Assembly: GCF_934636665.1 (NCBI RefSeq)
Contig: NZ_CAKUAT010000020.1
Location: 1 to 44,767 of the forward strand
Source: an uncultured Senegalimassilia sp.
Lineage (GTDB): Bacteria > Actinomycetota > Coriobacteriia > Coriobacteriales > Eggerthellaceae
DNA length: 44,767 bases
Reading direction: 5' to 3'
Under the pieces are notes generated by a model. It saw only the letters and a list, made by a program, of their open reading frames with translations. It searched no databases and was not told the DNA's origin. How positions within the stretch are numbered: position 1 is the stretch's first letter; each line of letters starts with the position of its first letter. The position numbers were made by a program, and so were the translations under genes. This document shows positions 16,334-24,288 of the stretch, piece by piece.

Positions 16334-17008
16334 ATGGCGCGGTTGTTCATTGTCGAGGACGATGCCTCCTTGCGGGAGAATCTTGTGCGCATGCTCAAAC
16401 TTAAGGGGCACGAATGCCTTTGCTGCGAGTCGTTCGCGAACGCCGCGGGCGAGGCTTTGGCGGCATGCCCCGATTGCATCCTGCTCGACCTTTCGCTCCC
16501 CGGCGCGTACGGCCACGAGATCTGCCGCTCCATCCGTCAAGGAAGCAACGTCCCCATCATCGTCCTGACCTCCTCCGATAGCGAGTTCGACGAGGTTATG
16601 AGCATGAACGTCGGCGCAGACGACTACGTGGTCAAGCCCTATCGCCCCGCCGCGCTGCTCGCCCGCATCGACCGCGCGCTCGCGCGCAGCGGCTCCGCCG
16701 ACCCGGCGCGGGGGCTGCTTGAGCACGGCGGCGTTTCTCTGGACCCCGTGCGGGCCGAGGTCTCGTATCGCGGCAAAAGCGTCGAGCTGTCGCGCAACGA
16801 GCTTCTAATCCTGCGTATCCTCATGGAGAACGCGGGCTCCATCATCTCGCGCAGCGAGCTGATGGACGAGCTGTGGCAAACCGACGCGTTCGTCGATGAC
16901 AACACGCTCACAGTGAACGTGAACCGCCTGCGCCGCAGCTTGCAGTCCGCAGGCGTGCCCGACGACTTCATCACCACCCGCCGCGGCCTGGGCTACGTGA
17001 TCCGATGA
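16334..17008 (+). CDS. OmpR/PhoB-type response regulator (BceR-like)
   Basis: 224 residues: a receiver domain with the acidic pair in IVEDD (8-10), phosphoacceptor D52 in LLDLSLPG and K101 in VVKPYR, then a winged-helix domain ending NTLTVNVNRLRRSLQ...TRRGLGYVIR. AAAGGGG lies just before the ATG. Its stop overlaps the kinase start (ATGA), so the pair is coupled. With the kinase and the ABC genes it forms a Bce-type module that senses antimicrobial peptides through the transporter. Candidate target sites are at 18180-18208. Confidence 0.9.
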   Translation: MARLFIVEDDASLRENLVRMLKLKGHECLCCESFANAAGEALAACPDCILLDLSLPGAYGHEICRSIRQGSNVPIIVLTSSDSEFDEVMSMNVGADDYVVKPYRPAALLARIDRALARSGSADPARGLLEHGGVSLDPVRAEVSYRGKSVELSRNELLILRILMENAGSIISRSELMDELWQTDAFVDDNTLTVNVNRLRRSLQSAGVPDDFITTRRGLGYVIR

Positions 17009-18195
17009 GCGCCGCGATTCGGGGAAACCGCACGCCGGATGCGGCATCCGGCTCGGGGGGCGGCCCGGAGCCCAACTCGCCCATCGAGCCACCACACGGC
17101 GCGCCCGCGCAACCCACCGCCGACGGCCGCGCCGACCGCCCGGAACGCGCCTACTCCTTCGGCGCGTACCTCCGATCGCACGCCGGGTTCGCGATCGGCG
17201 CAATCGCCCTGATAGCCGTCGTTGCAGGCATCATGGCCGTCACCGGCTCGAACGCTTCGGCGATCGCGCTCGTTTCCCTCTGCGAAGCCCTGTTCGCCAG
17301 CGCCGCGCTTGCAGCCGGCTTTTTGCGCGATCGAGAGTTCTACCAGCAGCTGGACCTGTTCTGCGACTCGCCAGAAAACGCGCGCTACCTCTCGTCGATC
17401 CTGGACGAACCGCGCACGCTCGAAGGCTCCATCGCCTACCGCGCGCTCGCCGTGCAGGGCAAAGCCGCCTCCGACGAGCTTGCCGCCCGTTCCCGCGACA
17501 TGAAGGAGTATCGCAACTACATCGAGCTATGGGTCCACGAGGCCAAAACGCCCATCGCATCGGCGCAGTTAGCGCTATCGAACCTTCACGGCCCCGAAAT
17601 CAACAAGGTGCGCGGCGACCTCGACCGCATCGAATCCCGCGTTGAACAGGCGCTTTACTACGCGCGCTCGGCAACCTTAAGCGAGGACTTCTCCATCGAG
17701 AAGCTCAACCTTGCGGCCATCGCGCGCAAGGCATGCCGCCAACGGTCCCGCACGCTCATTGGCGCAGGGGTCTCGCTCGAGTTCGCCATCGACGAGGCGC
17801 TCGAAGTGCTCACCGACGCGAAATGGACCGACTTCATCATCGGCCAGGTTCTGGAGAACTCGGCGAAGTACGGCGCGAAGACCATTCGATTCGAAAGCAC
17901 GGTGAAGGACGCGGGCACGAAAGACGGCTGCATCGAGCTGGCAATCGGCGACGACGGCGACGGCATCCCCGCCGCCGATGTGCCGCGCGTGTTCGACCGC
18001 GGCTTCACGGGAAGTCGGGGCCGCACGCACCACAAGGCAACGGGCATGGGGCTGCACCTGGCAGCCGTTGCCTGCGCAAGAATGGGCCTTGGCCTGCGTA
18101 TTTCCTCAGAAGAGGGCACGGGCACCACCGTCGCGCTAACCTTCCCGCTCGACCGCACGCGCATGGATTTTGCCGCGAACCTTACAACATCGTAA
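17005..18195 (+). CDS. intramembrane-sensing histidine kinase (BceS-like)
   Basis: 396 residues with two membrane helices (about 58-80 and 86-106) and almost no extracellular loop, the mark of Bce-type kinases that take their signal from the ABC permease. The phosphorylated histidine is H178 in NYIELWVHEAKTPIA; the ATP-binding N, G1 and G2 boxes follow (EFAIDE, QVLENSAKYGA, IGDDGDGI, GMGLHLAAVAC). The first ~50 residues are an unusual Pro/Gly/Ala-rich, membrane-free extension not expected in the family. If it is not translated, a start nearer to residue 50 would be needed. Confidence 0.88.
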   Translation: MSAAIRGNRTPDAASGSGGGPEPNSPIEPPHGAPAQPTADGRADRPERAYSFGAYLRSHAGFAIGAIALIAVVAGIMAVTGSNASAIALVSLCEALFASAALAAGFLRDREFYQQLDLFCDSPENARYLSSILDEPRTLEGSIAYRALAVQGKAASDELAARSRDMKEYRNYIELWVHEAKTPIASAQLALSNLHGPEINKVRGDLDRIESRVEQALYYARSATLSEDFSIEKLNLAAIARKACRQRSRTLIGAGVSLEFAIDEALEVLTDAKWTDFIIGQVLENSAKYGAKTIRFESTVKDAGTKDGCIELAIGDDGDGIPAADVPRVFDRGFTGSRGRTHHKATGMGLHLAAVACARMGLGLRISSEEGTGTTVALTFPLDRTRMDFAANLTTS

Positions 18196-18208
18196 GATTG
18201 CGGTAAGG
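18180..18208 (+). promoter_or_regulatory. putative response-regulator operator for the ABC genes
   Basis: CCTTAC (18180-18185), GTAAG (18192-18196) and GTAAGG (18203-18208) give an inverted pair plus a direct half-site 11 bp further, one helical turn away. TTAC-N6-GTAA arrays are the usual targets of BceR-type regulators. The site overlaps the kinase stop and is 73 nt before the ATPase start. Confidence 0.5.
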
Positions 18209-18280
18209 CCCTTCGATGGCTCCGTTTTCGCAAGCGCCGCATCATGGGGATATACCGAATCAAAGAGAAAGGAATCCCCC

Positions 18281-19150
18281 ATGACCATAGTTACCGCAAC
18301 CCCATCGGCAGGCATCGCGAACGCGGGCCGGCCCGACAGCCGCAACGTCCTGCTTTCCGTGCGCGACGTTCGGAAGGTGTATGGCTCGCGCGAAGCCGTC
18401 ACGCGCGCGCTCGACGACGTATCGTTCGATATCTGCAAAGGCGAGTTCGTCGGCGTGATGGGCCCATCGGGCTCGGGCAAGAGCACGCTTCTGAACTGCA
18501 TCTCCACCATCGACACCGTGACCAGCGGAAACATCATCCTAAACGGGCTCGACATCACGCAGCTGCGCAGCCGTCAGCTCTCCAAGTTCCGCCGCGATGA
18601 CCTGGGCTTCATCTTCCAGGACGCGAACCTGTTGGACACCCTGACCGGTTTCGAGAACATCGCCCTGGCCCTTACCATCAAGGGCGAGAAGGCCGATGCC
18701 GTCCGCGCGAAGGTCGACAGCACCGCGAACATGCTGGGCGTAACGGACGTCCTGCAGAAATACCCGCGCCAGATGTCGGGCGGCCAGCGCCAGCGCGTCG
18801 CCGCGGCACGCGCCATCGTCGCCGACCCGAAGCTGGTCCTTGCCGATGAGCCCACCGGCGCGCTCGATTCGCGCAACGCCGCCGTCCTCCTTGAAACCCT
18901 CGAGGTATTGAACGCAAAGCTGCACGCCACCATCATGATGGTCACGCACGATGCGGTCGCGGCCTCCTACGCCGACCGCATCCTGTTCATCAAAGACGGC
19001 AAGCTTTTCAACGAGCTGCGCCGCGGCGATGACGCCCGAACCGATTTCTACCAGCGCATCCTCGAGGTTCAGGCGTTCCTTTCCGGCAAGCAGGGCGACT
19101 CCCCCGCGGTCGGATTCGCGCCCTCGCACGCTGCCAAGCCGCGCAACTAG
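18281..19150 (+). CDS. BceA-like ABC transporter ATPase
   Basis: 289 residues, MacB/LolD/BceA class. Walker A is MGPSGSGKST, the Q-loop is LGFIFQDANLLDTLT, the signature is MSGGQRQRVAAARAI, Walker B is LVLADEPTGALDS and the H-loop is MMVTHD. The start at 18281 follows AAAGGA; the upstream open frame covers the operator and is not coding. It pairs with the FtsX-type permease that follows after 12 nt, in a transporter giving resistance to, and sensing, cell-wall-active peptides. Confidence 0.9.
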   Translation: MTIVTATPSAGIANAGRPDSRNVLLSVRDVRKVYGSREAVTRALDDVSFDICKGEFVGVMGPSGSGKSTLLNCISTIDTVTSGNIILNGLDITQLRSRQLSKFRRDDLGFIFQDANLLDTLTGFENIALALTIKGEKADAVRAKVDSTANMLGVTDVLQKYPRQMSGGQRQRVAAARAIVADPKLVLADEPTGALDSRNAAVLLETLEVLNAKLHATIMMVTHDAVAASYADRILFIKDGKLFNELRRGDDARTDFYQRILEVQAFLSGKQGDSPAVGFAPSHAAKPRN

Positions 19151-19162
19151 GCGGTGGCCATC

Positions 19163-21394
19163 ATGTTGATGAAACTTGCCTTGCGCAACGTGCGCCGCAG
19201 CATGCGCGACTACGCTGTGTATTTCGTTACCCTCACTTTGGGCGTGGCGGTGTTCTACGCCTTCAACGCTATCGAGGACTCCCGTGTGCTGTTCGAGGCC
19301 CAGGAAGGCGCCGCGAACGTGTTCCTAGCGTCAGGCGCGAGCATTTTCGACATCCTCGCGCAGGTCATGACCTATTTCAGCGTCGTCGTCGCCGTGGTTT
19401 TGGGCTTTTTGGTCCTGTACGCCAACCGGTTCGTTGTTCGAGCGCGCAAAAAGGAGTTCGGCACGTACCTGCTGCTGGGCATGAGCCCGCGCCAAGTCTC
19501 TTCGGTGGTGCTGATGGAAACGCTGATCGTCGGCGTGATCGCACTGCTGGCGGGCCTTGGGCTGGGCTTTTTGATCTCGCAAGCGATCGCCTTCGCCACG
19601 GCTGGCCTCATCGGCGTGGCTATCAGCGACTATCATCTGCTGTTCAGCGCCCGCTCCGCCGAGCTGACGCTGGGGTGCTTCGCGCTCATCTTCGTTGTGG
19701 TCGCCCTGTTCAACGCCGTGCAGATTTCGCGCTGCAAGCTTGCCACGCTGCTTTCGGCCAACTCCCGCAACGAGCGCATGCCTGTGCGCAACCCCATCGT
19801 CTGCCTCGTTGTCTTCGTGCTGTCGTGCCTGATCCTGGCGAAGGCGTATGCCGAGCTCAACCTTGACGGCCTCGTGTACTTCGGCGAGCACTTCCGCACC
19901 GCAACCGCGCTGATGCTCGTCGGCACGCTGGGCCTGTTCTGGTCGGCGTCGGGGTTCTTCATCCTGCTGATCCAGCGTCTGCGCGGCGTCTACTTCAAGG
20001 GACTGGCCATGTTCACCATGCGCCAAATCGCAGCGAAGGTGAATACCGCATTCGTGTCGCTGTGGGCGGTTACCATTCTTCTATTCTTTAGCATCGTCGT
20101 GTTTTCCAACGGCTTTAGCCTGGCGTCGCTGTTCTCCGACCAACTGGAAGAGAACACTCAGTTCGACGCATCCATCCGCGCGAGCCTGATGTCGCTCGAC
20201 ATCTCCGACATGGAAGCGGTACCGGCAGACCAATATGGCGGGGAAGATGCGAAAGCAGCCGCAATCCAAGAGGCCGAAGCCCAACGCAACGAGATTCACA
20301 GCCTGCTGCAGGCGAACGGCGGCTCCACCGAGGCGTACCTCAAGTCGCTCATCCCCGATTGGGACGTGCGCGTGACAGGCTCGGCCCAGGTGGACACGTG
20401 GCTTGCGACCGACTTGACGAACAAGCAACTTGTCGACAGCTGCGGCCTCACGCTTGAACAGATCGGCTCCGACGAGAACTCCAGCATGGCCGATGAGGGT
20501 GTGCAGTACGTACCATTGTCGCAGTTCAATGCCGCGCGCCAGCTTACAGGCGAAAAGCCGATCGAGCTTGCTTCCAACGAGTACCTGGTCGACAACACGG
20601 TCGATAAATCGTCCGACTACGCGAAGGCCCTTGGCCAGAAAGGGCGCACCATCACCGTCGACGGCCACGAGCTGACCGCATCCGGACAGGTTGTTTCGCA
20701 ATCGCTCCAGGTAAGCAACATGAGCTGCCTGATCGCCGTACTGGTCGTTCCCGACGAATTGGCGGCCGAAAGGTTCGCCGCCGGCGACCTGCCTTATTTG
20801 AGCGAGTTGAACATCAACCTGGCAAGCGATTCGCAAGAGCAGGCCATGAAAGACCTGATGGCCGAATATGGCAAGGCCGTTCCCCCGAGCGAAGATCTTG
20901 CCGAGATGGGCTGGACCTACGATTCCGACGCATGGCCGGTGTCTTACTACGACACAAGCGAGGGCATTATCGCCGATAGCATGGGGCTTAAACTCCTGTT
21001 GGTCTACCTGGCGCTTTACGTTGGATTTATCTTCCTCATGACCACCGCAGCCGTTCTTTCCGTCCAGCAACTCTCCGAGATAGCGGATGGTATCCCTCGC
21101 TATCGCCTGCTAGCTCAGCTGGGATGCGACAGGAGCATGGTGCTGCGAAGCCTGCGCACGCAGATCGGCATCTATTTCGTGGCTCCGCTCCTGGTTGCAG
21201 GCTGCCATTCCGCATGCGCGATCAGCCTTCTGTACAAGAACCTGCTGTCGCTCTGGGGCGCTTCGGCAGTCACCGGCACGCTTGCCGTCGGTATCGCGCT
21301 AGTGATCGCGGTGTACGCGATCTATCTGGTGTCGACGTACCTGGTCGCACGATCAGCAGTGATCTCCGGCGCAGGTAAGAAGCTGCTTGCATAG
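19163..21394 (+). CDS. BceB-like FtsX-domain permease
   Basis: About 743 residues with ten predicted membrane helices: four in the first ~240 residues, then more near 265-295, and a last group after ~610. A large extracellular domain (about 310-600) lies between. This is the BceB layout, in which the extracellular domain recognises the peptide-lipid complex and passes the signal to the kinase. GGCGGTGG precedes the ATG at 19163; an in-frame GTG at 19154 is also possible. A bidirectional terminator follows. Confidence 0.87.
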   Translation: MLMKLALRNVRRSMRDYAVYFVTLTLGVAVFYAFNAIEDSRVLFEAQEGAANVFLASGASIFDILAQVMTYFSVVVAVVLGFLVLYANRFVVRARKKEFGTYLLLGMSPRQVSSVVLMETLIVGVIALLAGLGLGFLISQAIAFATAGLIGVAISDYHLLFSARSAELTLGCFALIFVVVALFNAVQISRCKLATLLSANSRNERMPVRNPIVCLVVFVLSCLILAKAYAELNLDGLVYFGEHFRTATALMLVGTLGLFWSASGFFILLIQRLRGVYFKGLAMFTMRQIAAKVNTAFVSLWAVTILLFFSIVVFSNGFSLASLFSDQLEENTQFDASIRASLMSLDISDMEAVPADQYGGEDAKAAAIQEAEAQRNEIHSLLQANGGSTEAYLKSLIPDWDVRVTGSAQVDTWLATDLTNKQLVDSCGLTLEQIGSDENSSMADEGVQYVPLSQFNAARQLTGEKPIELASNEYLVDNTVDKSSDYAKALGQKGRTITVDGHELTASGQVVSQSLQVSNMSCLIAVLVVPDELAAERFAAGDLPYLSELNINLASDSQEQAMKDLMAEYGKAVPPSEDLAEMGWTYDSDAWPVSYYDTSEGIIADSMGLKLLLVYLALYVGFIFLMTTAAVLSVQQLSEIADGIPRYRLLAQLGCDRSMVLRSLRTQIGIYFVAPLLVAGCHSACAISLLYKNLLSLWGASAVTGTLAVGIALVIAVYAIYLVSTYLVARSAVISGAGKKLLA

Positions 21395-21411
21395 CCGAGT
21401 ATAGATACGAA

Positions 21412-21455
21412 AAAGGGCGGTTGCCTGCGAACGATTCGCATGGCTGCCGCCCTTT
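21412..21455. terminator. bidirectional terminator between convergent genes
   Basis: AAAGGGCGG (21412-21420) pairs with CCGCCCTTT (21447-21455), with an inner TGCGA/TCGCA stem (21426-21430, 21436-21440). A-rich and T-rich flanks on the two sides suit use in both directions. Its right end touches the stop of the methyltransferase gene (21454). Confidence 0.75.
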
Positions 21456-22485
21456 ACTTTACGCGCAAAACCACGTATTCGTTCAAGTTGCCCGTCTTGC
21501 CGTCTGCCTCGAAACGGCTTACAAGCTCCGCCGAATCCGCCACCGCCGCCAACAGCCGCTCGATTTCCGGCTCGTCGAAATGGTGGCAATAGCGGTACAG
21601 CCCCTGCGTGTCCTGCCAACCCAGCAGATAATCGTTGCCGGGCAGCTCGGGAATCCCCAGCTCAGCACGCGCACGGCTCGTAGTCTCCTGCGCCTTGCGC
21701 GCCAGCTTGTCGCTATTGAGGAATCGCCAGAAGCTCACCACCACGAACCCGCCCGGGCGCACCTTCGCGACAAGCGCGCGCAACAGCTCCACACGCCAGC
21801 GCTCCAACGGCACATGATGCATGAACCCGAACGACACCGCCAAATCGCACGACGCATCCGGCGCCTCAAGCGCCTCCCGAAGGCAACCGGCGGAAAGCCG
21901 CTCGATCGCGTCAAGATTCTGGAAGCTCATTCGGGACAATGCATCGGATCCATTTCGTTCCCCGGCTTCCACCAGCGGATCGCAATTGTCCACCGCATAA
22001 CCCGACAGCATCTTGCAAGGCAAGACGTCCGCCAAGTACCGCTCGAAACGCAGATTGCCGCAAGCCAGGTCGAGCACACGCAGCGGTTCCTGCCCGCTTG
22101 CGCCAACATCGGTAACAGCACATGACTTTCCGCAACCCTCGTCGTCGGCAGCACGCGTATCGCGACGGACAGAGCCTTCAACCGCCCCATCCGCAGCATG
22201 CAAAGCCCCAGGTTCGCAACCCGTTCGCCCGCCTGCCGCGTCCATGACCTCGAGCAAGCGCACCCAGCCCCGCCATGGCGACTGCCGCGTTTGCGAGAAC
22301 GATTCCACGTTCGCTCGATAGAACTCCCCGGTCAGCGCGCACAGCCGCAGCGCCAGCGCCTCTTCGGCGCCCCTTGCCGCATCACCGTCCGCCGCAAGGT
22401 CTTCAGCTGCACCAACCGCACAAGCTGCGCCATCGCTTGCAGCTGTACACACTTGTCCGCCGTTAGGGTCCTCACGCAGTTCCAT
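21454..22485 (-). CDS. class I SAM-dependent methyltransferase, Trm9/ALKBH8-like
   Basis: About 343 residues. The SAM-binding motif is VLDLACGNLRFERYL; motif IV is LAVSFGFMHHVPLERW and motif VI is VRPGGFVVVSFWRF. The C-terminal pattern NDYLLGWQD...YRYCHHFDEPEIERLL...GNLNEYVVLRV recalls the PW-x-n-RYYHVF...EL...GN-x-VVL ending of Trm9-type tRNA methyltransferases, which methylate carboxymethyl-uridine at the wobble position. I hold this only as a resemblance. The first ~110 residues are Ala/Gly-rich and unassigned. The start at 22485 lies 4 nt after the cysteine desulfurase stop, so the genes are coupled. Confidence 0.7.
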   Translation of the reverse strand: MELREDPNGGQVCTAASDGAACAVGAAEDLAADGDAARGAEEALALRLCALTGEFYRANVESFSQTRQSPWRGWVRLLEVMDAAGGRTGCEPGALHAADGAVEGSVRRDTRAADDEGCGKSCAVTDVGASGQEPLRVLDLACGNLRFERYLADVLPCKMLSGYAVDNCDPLVEAGERNGSDALSRMSFQNLDAIERLSAGCLREALEAPDASCDLAVSFGFMHHVPLERWRVELLRALVAKVRPGGFVVVSFWRFLNSDKLARKAQETTSRARAELGIPELPGNDYLLGWQDTQGLYRYCHHFDEPEIERLLAAVADSAELVSRFEADGKTGNLNEYVVLRVK

Positions 22486-22489
22486 GTTC

Positions 22490-23683
22490 TTACGACTCGC
22501 GCATCTCTTGCGCGCACTGCGCCAGCACGGCAACAAAGCGGTCGACGTCTTCCGGCGTGTTGCGATGGAAGAAGCTCACGCGCAGCGTTTCCTTGCCCTC
22601 GCGAAGCGGGATGCCCGCCGCCTGCAGCGACAGCGGATGCTTCGAACGCCACGTGCCCGGCGCGACGGTGGTGTGATTTTCCTCGCACGCCGAGGCGCGC
22701 GACACGCACACGCGGCGACCGGACAGATACTTCACCGACACGGCGTTGGGCAAACCCGGCACGCTGATGCTCAGAATGTAGGGGCTTCCGCCTTCCGGCG
22801 CATGCACCACCACATCGGGGATCTCGCGCTTCAAGCCCTCGATGGCGCGCTCGCGAAGGCTTGCCGCGTATTCCATGTCCGTTTCCATATGCGCCGCCGT
22901 GATACGCACGGCTTCCGCCATACCCACGGCAAGAAATACCGGCTCAGTGCCCGAACGCAAACCGCGCTCCTGGTTGCCGCCGAACGCAGTGGTGTGCATG
23001 GGGAGCCCACGCTGCACGTACAGGATGCCGATGCCGCGCGGCCCGCCGATCTTGTGCGCACCCGCCGTGAGCAGCTGCACGCCCCATTCGCGCGGGTTGA
23101 CCGGCATCTTGCAAAACGCCTGCGTGGCATCGCAATGCAGCGGCACGCCCGGCGCCAGCTCGTCACGCAACTGCGCGATTTCAGGAATAGGGAAGATCCA
23201 ACCCGTTTCGTTTTGCACGCGCATTACCGAGACGAGCGACGTAGGACCGTCCTGCAACTGCTCGGCCAGCTGCTCCATGTCAAAGCAGCCATCCGGCGCA
23301 TCGACGTAACGGCAATCCCAATCAAGGTCGCGACGCATGCCGCGAACGGTGCGAGTCACCGAGGAATGCTCCAACGTGGAGGTGATGATCTTACCCGGGT
23401 TCTCGCGCTGAGCCAGGCATGCCCCGCGTATGGCCAGATTGTTCGATTCCGTCGACCCGGAAGTGAAATAGATCTCCTCCGCATCCACACCCAGGACATC
23501 TGCGATGATCGCACGACTGTCCTCAAGCATCTCCTTTGCGCGACGCCCTACCACATGCGGCGACGAAGGATTGCCCCAGCCGTCCATCATGACCTCGTGC
23601 ATGCGCGCAAGCACTTCCGGATAAGGAGGCGTCGTTGCGGCGTTGTCCAGATATGTAAGCGGCTTGTCCACGGGCGTTCCCAT
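22490..23683 (-). CDS. cysteine desulfurase (NifS/IscS family)
   Basis: A 397-residue PLP enzyme that takes sulfur from cysteine for Fe-S clusters or thio-nucleosides. It opens with YLDNAATTPPYPEV; the PLP lysine is in LTAGAHKIGGPRG and the persulfide cysteine in VSRASACEENHTT. SGSTESNNLAI and RSGTEP are also conserved. No scaffold gene (iscU/nifU) is adjacent; the next gene is a methyltransferase. MnmA at 37494, which needs such sulfur for s2U34, is in the same window. Confidence 0.9.
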   Translation of the reverse strand: MGTPVDKPLTYLDNAATTPPYPEVLARMHEVMMDGWGNPSSPHVVGRRAKEMLEDSRAIIADVLGVDAEEIYFTSGSTESNNLAIRGACLAQRENPGKIITSTLEHSSVTRTVRGMRRDLDWDCRYVDAPDGCFDMEQLAEQLQDGPTSLVSVMRVQNETGWIFPIPEIAQLRDELAPGVPLHCDATQAFCKMPVNPREWGVQLLTAGAHKIGGPRGIGILYVQRGLPMHTTAFGGNQERGLRSGTEPVFLAVGMAEAVRITAAHMETDMEYAASLRERAIEGLKREIPDVVVHAPEGGSPYILSISVPGLPNAVSVKYLSGRRVCVSRASACEENHTTVAPGTWRSKHPLSLQAAGIPLREGKETLRVSFFHRNTPEDVDRFVAVLAQCAQEMRES

Positions 23684-24288
23684 CGTTGCTTTGTTTCGTC
23701 CTTTTCTTTAATTCTAACGTGGCCGTTTAAATGGCACTAAACCAACATCACTTGGGAACTGATTTCTCGATAAGCGGATAACACCAGGTCACAAGGCAAT
23801 TTTGAACTGCAATTGATTAGCGCTCTGCATCATCTGACGCCGAATCCGTGGGGTATTTGCATAAAACTGCCGCTGCGCGGTCCGCAAACCCTTCATGTAT
23901 ACGCCGACAACATGCAACTAACGCGAATGTCGAGAGTCCCCCAACGCCCGAGGAGCCTCTTGCGGTTTCCATGCCTACCGTACAATCATCCCCCGCGCTC
24001 GACTCTACTCCCGTCCATAGCCGCCACATGTCCAGTCCCTAGCTTCGCGCGCACCGAACATAGCGAGACAAAGCCGAGGCGGCTTGCACGGCAATCGGTC
24101 CGTACGCCCCGGCATTCACGCAATAGCGCTCACGAAGAGACCCACACAAGTTGATTTGCGCATAGCTGCATGACTTTTCCCACACAGCCGTATCGCGCGC
24201 TGCCTGACCGACGCGCTACTTCGTGCCTTTTCGCGATACCGATGCACCGCCCCTTCGCCCTTTTGCGCGATGCCGTACAATACCGGCT
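23684..24288. other. 605-bp spacer without a recognisable gene
   Basis: This region lies between the divergent cysteine desulfurase and Elp3 genes. The short open frames on both strands have no ribosome site or protein-like composition. No tRNA cloverleaf or strong hairpin was seen. The first ~130 bp are AT-rich and may hold the desulfurase promoter; the last 20 bp hold the Elp3 -10 element. Confidence 0.4.
24274..24279 (+). promoter_or_regulatory. -10 element placing Elp3 on a leaderless mRNA
   Basis: TACAAT lies 9 bp before the Elp3 ATG, and no purine-rich ribosome site lies between. Transcription would start at or within a few bases of the A of the start codon. Leaderless genes are common in Actinobacteria. 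No convincing -35 was seen. Confidence 0.4.

Noticed and set aside
23813..24154. Small open frames in the desulfurase-Elp3 spacer
   Set aside because: Unbiased codon use, no ribosome site and no recognisable motif.
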